A stretch of DNA of 7,551 nucleotides from 70-18 sp041691815 (GTDB lineage: Bacteria; Pseudomonadota; Alphaproteobacteria; Acetobacterales; Acetobacteraceae). Numbering within the stretch: position 1 is the stretch's first letter; each line of letters begins with the position of its first letter. Positions 1 through 5,417 of the stretch are shown piece after piece. A model generated the notes under the pieces. It had not been told where the DNA came from. It did no database searches and saw only the letters and a list, made by a program, of their open reading frames with translations. A program made the translations under genes and the position numbers. Location: positions 1 through 7,551 of the forward strand of contig JBEPTZ010000175.1 of assembly GCA_041691815.1 (NCBI GenBank), given 5' to 3'.

Positions 1-357
1 GGGGCGCGGGGCGGGGGGGGGCGGCTGGCCGGCGGGGGGGCGGGGGAGTTGGCGGGCAGCGTGATGCTGCGGCTGGAGACGATGCCGGACGAGTCGCATG
101 CGGCGCATGTGCAGAAGTTGATGGTGGCGCCGGGGTTGCGTCGGCATGGGGTGGGGCGGCGGCTGATGCTGGCGGTGGAGGCGGAGGCGCGGGCGGCGGG
201 GCGGTCGCTGCTGACGCTCAGCGGGCGGGCCGGCGACCCGGCGGAGGCGCTGTATCGGGCGCTGGGGTGGGTGGAGTGCGGCCGGATCGCCGGGTTCGCG
301 CTGAACGCGGCCGGGGGGTTCGAGAACGAGGTGTTTTTTGTGAAGCGGCTCGGGTAG
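1..357 (+). CDS. GNAT-family N-acetyltransferase, 3' part (5' end outside window)
   Basis: The frame is open from the first base to a TAG at 355-357, so this is the C-terminal 118 residues of a larger protein. It probably transfers an acetyl group from acetyl-CoA to an amine; the substrate is unknown. The GNAT signature is clear. A strand reading GSVMLRLE is followed by VQKLMVAPGLRRHGVGRRLM (codons near 112-171), where R-x-x-G-x-G is the acetyl-CoA pyrophosphate-binding motif A. Next come the long helix AVEAEARAAG and then the motif-B region DPAEALYRALGW, typical of the family's last strand and helix. GTG, ATG and TTG codons near 49-66 could be read as starts. They would cut the fold just before motif A, so I treat the gene as 5'-truncated by the window edge. 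It converges on the next minus-strand gene with only 3 nt between the stop codons. Confidence 0.85.
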   Translation, partial: GARGGGGRLAGGGAGELAGSVMLRLETMPDESHAAHVQKLMVAPGLRRHGVGRRLMLAVEAEARAAGRSLLTLSGRAGDPAEALYRALGWVECGRIAGFALNAAGGFENEVFFVKRLG

Positions 358-360
358 GCG

Positions 361-696
361 TTACCGGCGCGTGCTGCTTGGGTAGCGCGGACCGGCGACC
401 ATCCCGGTGCGAAGGTCGGCGCGTCGTGCCATCGCTGGTTCCACGCGTGGCTTGGGCGGTGGCGGGCGGCTTCGGCCGAAATTGGGGTGCCAGGGCGGCA
501 GCGGCTGCAGTGCCAGCACCAGGCCGATGACCCAGCCGAACACCAGCGGGCCGGCGAGGAAATTCAGGATCATCACCGGCACCAGGTTGTTGTGCCGGAA
601 CGCCGCGATGAGCGTTGGCAGGGTGAAGAGCCAGGCGATCGCCAGGACGAGGAAGAACCCTTCGACGGTCAGCCAGTCATCTGTGCTCAGCCGCAT
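361..696 (-). CDS. Superinfection-immunity (T4 Imm-like) family small membrane protein
   Basis: A 111-residue protein with two hydrophobic segments, about residues 11-31 and 43-63, joined by a short loop. The stretch LPTLIAAFRHN (26-36), then ILNFLAGPLVFGWVIGLVLAL (43-63), matches the pattern of the superinfection-immunity protein family named after phage T4 Imm: PT-IAA-R-H-N, then LN-xx-G-xxx-GWV-AL. In T4 the protein blocks DNA entry of a second phage; chromosomal bacterial homologues are common and mostly of unknown function. The C-terminal tail (66-111) is rich in proline and arginine and probably cytoplasmic. I chose the ATG at 694-696 because it sits just before the conserved core and is preceded by AGGTGGAG. 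The frame stays open to 798, but that extension is arginine-rich and unlike the family. It lies downstream of the lipoprotein gene on the same strand, 107 nt away. Confidence 0.72.
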   Translation of the reverse strand: MRLSTDDWLTVEGFFLVLAIAWLFTLPTLIAAFRHNNLVPVMILNFLAGPLVFGWVIGLVLALQPLPPWHPNFGRSRPPPPKPRVEPAMARRADLRTGMVAGPRYPSSTRR

Positions 697-768
697 GGGC
701 TCCACCTGCGGGGGATCAACCGGGCGGTGACGATGGGCGCGACGATGGCGGAATGTAAATGATATTCG

Positions 769-786
769 TGCCGACCGGTCCCGGCA
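769..786 (-). terminator. Weak stem-loop after the DUF3574 gene
   Basis: TGCCG (769-773) and CGGCA (782-786) form a 5-bp GC stem with an 8-nt loop. It lies 18 nt beyond the stop codon of the minus-strand lipoprotein gene. On the minus strand it is followed by an A/T-rich stretch without a clean T run, so it is at best a poor intrinsic terminator. Confidence 0.25.
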
Positions 787-803
787 GACCAGCAGCATCG
801 CGC

Positions 804-1217
804 TCAGAACGAGGCGCAGCTTTCATTGAGCACCAGGCCGACCGAGTCCTGGTGGAAGGCGGCGCGGTAGGCGGCGCGGATGGCTTGCAGCTTGGCCAGG
901 GTGTCCGGGCGGTCGTCGGTGACGATTTCGACCACGATGGAGGGTTCGTGGCTGATGCGGTTGGTGGTGCGGTCGCGCCACTGGCCGGTGGCGGCCAGCA
1001 CGGTGAGGCCGTCGGGAAAGCGCGGGGTAACCGAATTGGCCAGGAAGTCCTGCCAGGCGGCGTCGGTGACGGTGCCGCCGCCGTTGATGCTGCGACCGAA
1101 GAACAGTTGCGCGGTGAGCGAGGGGGCGCCGGCGGGGCAGCCGGCGGTTGGCGGCGCCTGGCTGGCGACCGGATAGGCGCAGGCCGAGAGCAGCAGGAGG
1201 GGCAGGAGGCGGTGCAT
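804..1217 (-). CDS. DUF3574 domain lipoprotein
   Basis: A 137-residue protein with a lipoprotein signal. The N-terminus is MHRLLPLLLLSAC, with lipobox L10-S-A-C13, so the mature protein would be lipidated at Cys13 and held at the periplasmic face of a membrane. The rest matches the DUF3574 family: TAQLFFGRSI (35-44), then TDAAWQDFLANSVTPRFPDG (51-70), LTVLAATGQWRD (71-82), and a hydrophobic strand VVEIVTDD (95-102) followed by a helix. Family function is unknown. Beyond the lipobox cysteine there are Cys27 and Cys134, near the two ends of the mature chain. I chose the ATG at 1215-1217 because it gives a complete signal peptide and has GGGGA eight nt upstream. The open frame runs on to 2261, but that part lies antisense to other genes and is proline/arginine-rich. 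Confidence 0.85.
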   Translation of the reverse strand: MHRLLPLLLLSACAYPVASQAPPTAGCPAGAPSLTAQLFFGRSINGGGTVTDAAWQDFLANSVTPRFPDGLTVLAATGQWRDRTTNRISHEPSIVVEIVTDDRPDTLAKLQAIRAAYRAAFHQDSVGLVLNESCASF

Positions 1218-1325
1218 TGCTGGCGTCCCCGGTTTTGCGATCCGGGCCAGTTCAGCTTCTGCCGGGCGGGATGGCAAGGGCGGCGGTTGGCAGCTAGCAT
1301 CGGCGGACAAGCAGGGAGTGCCGGC

Positions 1326-1571
1326 ATGTCGGACAAGGTTCCAGTGGTTGCGGGGCGCGCGCCGATCAAGGTGGCGGTGGTCGCCGGCCGGGATTACTGG
1401 TGGTGCGCCTGCGGCAAGAGCGCCAATCAGCCGTTCTGCGACGGCTCGCACCGCGGCAGCGGCCTGGTGCCGGTGAAACATACCGCCGAGACGGATGGCG
1501 AGGCCTGGTTCTGCGCCTGCAAGCAGTCGGGCAACGCGCCGATCTGCGACGGCAGCCACCGGAGGGCGTGA
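1326..1571 (+). CDS. Double CDGSH iron-sulfur domain protein
   Basis: An 81-residue soluble protein made of two CDGSH-type motifs. The first is CACGKSANQPFCDGSH (residues 27-42) and the second CACKQSGNAPICDGSH (63-78). Each has the full C-x-C-x2-S-x3-P-x-C-D-G-S-H pattern, whose three Cys and one His hold a [2Fe-2S] cluster in characterised family members, so two clusters are expected. Bacterial CDGSH proteins are proposed to act in redox or iron homeostasis; a specific partner is not known here. The ATG at 1326 is supported by AGGGAG at 1313-1318, 7 nt upstream. The frame is open from 759, but that extension is antisense to the DUF3574 gene. The stop codon lies 3 nt before the start of the aldolase-family gene, so the two are probably co-transcribed and translationally coupled. 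Confidence 0.92.
   Translation: MSDKVPVVAGRAPIKVAVVAGRDYWWCACGKSANQPFCDGSHRGSGLVPVKHTAETDGEAWFCACKQSGNAPICDGSHRRA
1561..1565 (+). promoter_or_regulatory. Shine-Dalgarno inside the end of the CDGSH gene
   Basis: GGAGG lies within the last codons of the CDGSH gene, 9 nt before the ATG at 1575. It supports that start and translational coupling of the two genes. Confidence 0.7.
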
Positions 1572-1574
1572 GGC

Positions 1575-2495
1575 ATGGCATTGCTCGATGAATCGGCGTC
1601 CGGGGTCTACATCATCGCGGTGACGCCGTTCACCGAGGCGGGCGAAATCGATTTCGCCAGCGCCGACAGCATGGTGGAGTTCTATCTGCAGCGCGGCGCC
1701 ACCGGGCTGACCATCCTGGGCATGATGGGCGAGGCGCCGAAGCTGTCGGTGGCGGAATCGGTGGGCTTCGCGCGGCATGTGGTGCGCCGGGTGGCAGGAC
1801 GGGTGCCGGTGGTGGTCGGCGTCTCCAGCCCCGGGTTTGCCGCGATGCGCGAACTGGCGCGGGCGGTGATGGATGATGGCGCGGCGGGGGTGATGGTGGC
1901 GCCGGCCGGCGGGCTGAAAACCGATGACGCGGTGTTTCGCTATTTCGCCCAGGCGGCCGAGACGCTGGGCGGCATCCCGTGGGTGTTGCAGGATTTTCCG
2001 CAATCCACGGGGGTGCATATCGCGGCCTCGGTGATCCGCCGGGTGGTGGATGCCGATCCGTCCTGCGTGATGCTGAAGCATGAGGACTGGCCGGGGCTGG
2101 GCAAGCTGTCGGCGGTGCGCGCGATGGTGGGGATGCGGCGGATCTCGATTTTGGTCGGCAATGGCGGGCTGTTCCTGCCGGAGGAACTGCGGCGCGGGGC
2201 GGACGGGGCGATGACCGGGTTCGCGTTTCCCGAGATGATGGCCGGCGTCTACGCGGCGCACAAAGCGGGGAACGAGACACGGGCGAGCGACCTGTTCGAC
2301 GCCTACCTGCCGCTGGCGCGCTACGAGCTACAGCCGGGGCCGGGGCTGGCGGTGCGCAAATACGTGCTGCACAAGCGCGGCGCGATTGCCAGTGCGGCGC
2401 AGCGAAGGCCGGGGAGTTCGCTCTCCCCGGAAGAAATTTCCGAGGTGGAGTTTCTCTATGGGCGGGTGGAGAGAAGGCTAAAGGAGATCAGGTAA
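1575..2495 (+). CDS. Dihydrodipicolinate synthase superfamily aldolase/lyase (not a canonical DapA)
   Basis: A 306-residue TIM-barrel class I aldolase of the DapA/N-acetylneuraminate lyase superfamily, of typical family length. Known members form a Schiff base between a lysine and a 2-keto acid such as pyruvate, then condense, cleave or dehydrate. Visible landmarks are AVTPF (15-19), the keto-acid carboxylate loop G49-M-M-G-E53 (usually G-T/S-T-G-E), GVSS (82-85) at the usual VG position, and Schiff-base Lys168 in VMLKHED (165-171). The usual catalytic Tyr in a Y-N-x-P motif is absent: the site reads L138-Q139-D-F-P142 before QSTG. Both changes argue against lysine-pathway DapA and for a divergent catabolic branch; the substrate is unknown. 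The C-terminal KYVLHKRGAI segment (262-271) is typical of this branch. The ATG at 1575 has GGAGG 9 nt upstream. The gene follows the CDGSH gene by 3 nt and converges with the amidohydrolase gene. Confidence 0.88.
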   Translation: MALLDESASGVYIIAVTPFTEAGEIDFASADSMVEFYLQRGATGLTILGMMGEAPKLSVAESVGFARHVVRRVAGRVPVVVGVSSPGFAAMRELARAVMDDGAAGVMVAPAGGLKTDDAVFRYFAQAAETLGGIPWVLQDFPQSTGVHIAASVIRRVVDADPSCVMLKHEDWPGLGKLSAVRAMVGMRRISILVGNGGLFLPEELRRGADGAMTGFAFPEMMAGVYAAHKAGNETRASDLFDAYLPLARYELQPGPGLAVRKYVLHKRGAIASAAQRRPGSSLSPEEISEVEFLYGRVERRLKEIR

Positions 2496-2498
2496 GGT

Positions 2499-2522
2499 CT
2501 TCTTTTTGTGAACAAAAAGAAG
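2499..2522. repeat. AT-rich inverted repeat, possible dispersed repeat element
   Basis: CTTCTTTTTG (2499-2508) and CAAAAAGAAG (2513-2522) are perfect 10-bp complements around a TGAA loop, starting 4 nt after the aldolase stop codon. The repeat is followed by CAAAAAAACTTTT (2523-2535). The stem is mostly A-T and has no T run after it on the plus strand, so it is not a textbook terminator. I have an impression that similar AT-rich motifs recur in intergenic regions of GC-rich Acetobacteraceae, but that is memory, not evidence from this window. Confidence 0.7.
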
Positions 2523-2542
2523 CAAAAAAACTTTTCATTTGC

Positions 2543-2598
2543 CTTGCAACAGGTGTGAGGTGGAGACGCCGGAGTCTCCACCTCACACCTGTTGCAAG
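2543..2598. repeat. 25-bp perfect inverted repeat between convergent genes, possible bidirectional terminator
   Basis: Left arm 2543-2567 begins CTTGCAACAGGTGTGAGG; the right arm 2574-2598 is its exact reverse complement. The loop is the six bases GCCGGA (2568-2573). The spacer lies between the 3' ends of the aldolase (+) and amidohydrolase (-) genes, where a shared terminator is expected. On the plus strand the hairpin is followed by CCGGAT and then A runs. On the minus strand a T7 run (opposite A2524-A2530) begins 12 nt after the stem. It therefore lacks the adjacent T tract of a classical Rho-independent terminator in either direction. A mobile or REP-like palindrome is an alternative. Confidence 0.85.
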
Positions 2599-2633
2599 CC
2601 GGATAAAAAAACAAAAAAGCGCTGCTTCCTTGC

Positions 2634-3764
2634 TTACGCGCTGTGCCACCACTTGCCGCCGAGCACGATGCCTCGGCAGGCAATTTGCTGGTCGGCTTTT
2701 ATGGTTTCGCCGAGTGAGTCCATGAGGGTGATTGGGCCTTTGGCGATTTCCAGGATGGTGGCGTCGCCGAGCAGGCCCTGGCCGAGGGTGCCGCGGTCGT
2801 CCAGGCGCACGGCGCGGGCGGGGTTGATGGTGCTGGCGCGGATGATTTCTTTCAGCGGTACGCCGAGGGCGAGGAATTTCGACATGGTGACCAGCAGGTT
2901 GTAGGCGGGGCCGCCGATCGAGGTGAGGTGGACGTCGCTGCTGATGACGTCGGGCAGGAAGCCGGATTTCAGCATCGCCATCGCGGTTTCGAAGCCGAAG
3001 CTGCCGCGGCCGTGGCCGATATCGAAGATCACGCCGCGCTCGCGGGCGGCCAGCACGTCGGCCTGCACACTGCCGTCGGGTGCGGCTGGGGCGTTGGGGA
3101 ACGGGCGGAAGCAGTGGGTGAGGATGTCGCCACGGCGCAGCATCGCCATCACCTCGTGGCGCGGCGGCGGCGGGTTGTCGAGGTGGCCCATCAGCGGCAG
3201 GCCGGCGTATTCGGCGACTTCCATGGCGATCTGCATTGGCAGGATGCCGAGGCCGGCGGAGGTGCCGGCGCCGATGCGGACCTTGATGCCGACCACCAGG
3301 TCGGATTGCTGTTTGCAGACTTCCAGCGCCACGCGCGAGTTCAGCAGGCGGACATCGGTGCATTCGCCGACGTTGAGCTCGTGGTGGAAGCCGAAGATGC
3401 CGGCGAACGAGACGTTGAGGAACGGCAGGATGCGCACCTCCGAGCGCTCGATGACATGGGCGCGGAAGCCGTGGATGTTGCCGGGGCCGGCGGAACCGGC
3501 GTCGATCAGCGTGGTGCAGCCGCTGAAGCGGGCGTATTCGTCGGGGTCAACGCCGAGCGAGGTGCCGCCCCAGTAGACATGGGTGTGCAGGTCGATGAGG
3601 CCGGGCACCACCAGCTTGCCGGAGACGTCGCGGGTGTCGGCGGCCTCGCCGAGGTCGTGGCCGATGGCGGCGACGCGGCCCTCGGCGAAGGCGATATCGA
3701 CGGTGTCGTCGACGTTCTGCGCCGGGTCGATCACCCGGCCGCCGCGTAGAATGAGATCGTACAT
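2634..3764 (-). CDS. Amidohydrolase/deacetylase family metallohydrolase (cog3964 type)
   Basis: A 376-residue protein with the fold order of the amidohydrolase superfamily: a small beta-sandwich (MYDLILRGGRVIDP at the N-terminus, DATILEIAKG near 334-343) flanking a TIM barrel. Expected metal ligands are visible: H60-x-H62 in GLIDLHTHVYWGG, Lys161 in VVGIKVR (the bridging carboxylated lysine), His194 in MGHLDNPP, His217 in ILTHCF and Asp277 in ISSDVH. This set indicates a binuclear metal centre. The sequence resembles cog3964 proteins, often misannotated as dihydroorotase; as I recall, characterised members release acetyl groups from acetylated hydroxy acids such as acetyl-(R)-mandelate. Hydrolysis of an acyl ester or amide is therefore the best guess, with the true substrate unknown. 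The ATG at 3762-3764 has GGAGG (opposite 3773-3777) 8 nt upstream. It diverges from the aminotransferase gene and converges with the aldolase gene. Confidence 0.9.
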   Translation of the reverse strand: MYDLILRGGRVIDPAQNVDDTVDIAFAEGRVAAIGHDLGEAADTRDVSGKLVVPGLIDLHTHVYWGGTSLGVDPDEYARFSGCTTLIDAGSAGPGNIHGFRAHVIERSEVRILPFLNVSFAGIFGFHHELNVGECTDVRLLNSRVALEVCKQQSDLVVGIKVRIGAGTSAGLGILPMQIAMEVAEYAGLPLMGHLDNPPPPRHEVMAMLRRGDILTHCFRPFPNAPAAPDGSVQADVLAARERGVIFDIGHGRGSFGFETAMAMLKSGFLPDVISSDVHLTSIGGPAYNLLVTMSKFLALGVPLKEIIRASTINPARAVRLDDRGTLGQGLLGDATILEIAKGPITLMDSLGETIKADQQIACRGIVLGGKWWHSA

Positions 3765-3841
3765 AACCGGCCCCTCCCCAAGAGGCGCGAAGCGTCGCAG
3801 TATGCGGGCAGTTCCGCAAGAATGCGCAGCAGGAGAGTGCG
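3765..3841. promoter_or_regulatory. Divergent promoter region between the hydrolase and aminotransferase genes
   Basis: This 77-bp spacer must carry the start signals of both diverging genes unless they are read from further away. It holds a ribosome-binding site for each: GGAGG opposite 3773-3777 and AGGAG at 3831-3835. A short inverted repeat, TGCGG (3803-3807) and CCGCA (3814-3818) with a 6-nt spacer, sits near the middle and could be an operator shared by both genes. No convincing -35/-10 pair was found. Confidence 0.45.
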
Positions 3842-5239
3842 ATGCCGAGTTCCGCCGCCATGGACGATACCAGAACCAATTCGCGGATTGTGGCTGCCTA
3901 TCGCGGGCGCACGCCGGGCTCGGCGGCGTTGGCGGCGGAGGCGGCGGACCTGTTTCCCAGCGGGATCGCCCATGATGCGCGGCATCTGGACCCGTACAGC
4001 GTGTATATCGAGCGCGCCGCCGGGCCGCATAAATGGGATGTGGATGGCAACCGCTACATCGATTATTTCGGCGGGCATGGCGCGCTGATCCTCGGGCATT
4101 GCCATCCGGTGGTGACCGCGGCGGTGGAGGCGGCGGTGGCCGAGGGCAGCCAGTTCGGCGCCAATCATCCGCGCGAGGTCGGTTGGGCGAAGGCGGTGCG
4201 GCGGCTGGTGCCGGGTGCCGAGCGCATCCGCTTCACCTCGTCGGGCACCGAGGCGACGCTGATGGCGGTGCGGTTGGCGCGGGCGTTTACCGGGCGGCAG
4301 ACGCTGCTGCGGTTCAAGGGGCATTTCCACGGCTGGCACGACCAGATGACCAGCGGCTACTCCAACCACTATGACGGCTCGCCGACGCCAGGGGTGCTGC
4401 CGGGGGTGACCGATCGCAATGTGCTGGTGGCGCCTGGCGATATCGCGGCGGTGGAGGCGGTGCTGAAGAGCAACCCGGACATCGCGGCGATTATTCTGGA
4501 GCCGACCGGGTCGAGCTTCGGCCAGGTGCCGTTGCGGGCGGAGTTCACCCAGGCGCTGCGGCGGCTGACCACGCAGTATGGCGCGCTGCTGATCATGGAC
4601 GAGGTGGTGACCGGGTTCCGGGTGTCGCCGGGCGGCGCGCAGGGGGCGTGGGATGTGAAGCCCGATCTGTCGTCGTGGGCGAAGATTCTGGCCGGCGGCA
4701 TGCCGGGCGGCTGCGTGACCGGGCGGAAGGATGTGCTCGATCTGCTGGACTTCGCGGCCACCGCCAAGGCCGGGCGGGAGAAGATCGGCCATCCCGGCAC
4801 GTTCAACGCCAATCCGGTTTCGGCGGCGGCGGGGATCGCCTGCCTCACCGTGATTGCCGAGACCGATGCGGTGCAGAAGGCGGCCGATACGGCGGCGAAG
4901 CTGCGGGCCGGGTTGAACGAGGTGCTGGCCGAGGCGGGGCTGAAATGGGCGGTTTATGGCACCTCGTCGGGGTTCCATCTGTTCATGAACCCTGAGGGGC
5001 GGGACATCACGCCGCACAGCTTCGATCCGTTCGCGTGCAGCATGGAGGAGCTGAAGGCGCAGCCGGCGCAGGTCAACGGGCGGATGCGGCTGGCGCTGCT
5101 GGCCAACGGGGTGGACACCAATCCGAGGCTGGGCGGGCTGACGTCTTGCACGCATACCGAGCAGGATGTGGGCGAGACGGTGGCGGTGTGGCGCGAGGCG
5201 CTGCGGATGCTGCGGGCGGAGAATGAGTTGCCGGGGTAG
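3842..5239 (+). CDS. Class III PLP-dependent aminotransferase (HemL-like)
   Basis: A 465-residue fold-type I PLP enzyme of the class III aminotransferase family, close in pattern to glutamate-1-semialdehyde aminomutase (HemL). Landmarks in order: WDVDGNRYIDYFGGHGALIL (65-84) at the N-terminal domain, FTSSGTEATLMAVRLARAFT (131-150) with the S134-G-T136 phosphate loop, HFHGWH (161-166), LEPTGSS (219-225), Asp253 in IMDEVVTGFR for the pyridine nitrogen, probable Schiff-base Lys281 in SWAKILAGGMPGG, and Thr320 in GHPGTFNANP for the phosphate of the partner subunit. It should move an amino group between an amino compound and a keto acid in the cytoplasm; the substrate is not evident. It is longer than a usual HemL (about 430) and lacks a haem-gene context. 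The ATG at 3842 has AGGAG 6 nt upstream; an ATG at 3860 is a weaker alternative. It diverges from the amidohydrolase gene. Confidence 0.9.
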   Translation: MPSSAAMDDTRTNSRIVAAYRGRTPGSAALAAEAADLFPSGIAHDARHLDPYSVYIERAAGPHKWDVDGNRYIDYFGGHGALILGHCHPVVTAAVEAAVAEGSQFGANHPREVGWAKAVRRLVPGAERIRFTSSGTEATLMAVRLARAFTGRQTLLRFKGHFHGWHDQMTSGYSNHYDGSPTPGVLPGVTDRNVLVAPGDIAAVEAVLKSNPDIAAIILEPTGSSFGQVPLRAEFTQALRRLTTQYGALLIMDEVVTGFRVSPGGAQGAWDVKPDLSSWAKILAGGMPGGCVTGRKDVLDLLDFAATAKAGREKIGHPGTFNANPVSAAAGIACLTVIAETDAVQKAADTAAKLRAGLNEVLAEAGLKWAVYGTSSGFHLFMNPEGRDITPHSFDPFACSMEELKAQPAQVNGRMRLALLANGVDTNPRLGGLTSCTHTEQDVGETVAVWREALRMLRAENELPG

Positions 5240-5327
5240 GGGGGCGGCGGGAGCGAGCGCGGCGGCGGTGGGGCGACATTACGGCGCTTGAGGGATTCGC
5301 CAAACCTCATTATTTCGAAAATGCGAT

Positions 5328-5351
5328 GGTCATGCCTCTGCAAGCATGATC
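5328..5351. promoter_or_regulatory. Stem-loop or operator-like inverted repeat upstream of the low-GC cassette
   Basis: GGTCATGC (5328-5335) and GCATGATC (5344-5351) pair over 8 positions, one of them G-T, around an 8-nt loop. It lies in the 178-nt spacer after the aminotransferase gene, about 67-90 nt before the DUF2971 start. It has no T tract, so I favour a regulator site or a chance hairpin over a terminator. A weak promoter-like pair, TTGAGG (5288-5293) and TATTTC (5311-5316) with 17-nt spacing, lies just upstream. Confidence 0.3.
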
Positions 5352-5417
5352 GCCCGCGTTCAGCCGCGAATGATAGGCTGTGAAGGGTGACTGCAGCGGC
5401 CCAGCCAACTCTAGACA

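Noticed and set aside
1228..1246. GC hairpin (CCCGG and CCGGG) upstream of the lipoprotein gene, considered as a riboswitch or regulator site
   Set aside because: A 5-bp GC stem is expected by chance in this base composition, and no further conserved structure is visible.
804..2261. A 485-codon minus-strand open frame
   Set aside because: Only its last 137 codons (804-1217) form a real protein with a lipobox and DUF3574 core. The upstream part is antisense to the CDGSH and aldolase genes, His/Arg/Pro-rich, and a product of GC-rich codon bias.
1575..2495. Lysine-biosynthetic DapA
   Set aside because: The Y-N-x-P tyrosine and the G-T/S-T-G-E loop are not conserved and there is no lysine-pathway context.
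2928..3749. A 273-codon plus-strand open frame opposite the amidohydrolase
   Set aside because: Low-complexity Ala/Gly/Asp/His sequence antisense to a gene with all its metal ligands; it is a shadow frame.
2634..3764. Dihydroorotase
   Set aside because: The metal ligands are shared across the superfamily, but the overall sequence resembles cog3964 deacetylase-type proteins, and no pyrimidine genes are nearby.
3731..5155. A 474-codon minus-strand open frame across the aminotransferase gene
   Set aside because: Its translation is Arg/His/Pro-rich with no recognisable domain, and it is fully antisense to a clear class III aminotransferase.
3842..5239. HemL, glutamate-1-semialdehyde aminomutase
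   Set aside because: The family resemblance is real, but the protein is longer, the PLP-lysine context (SWAKILAGGMPGG) differs from the usual HemL motif, and the neighbours are catabolic rather than haem genes.
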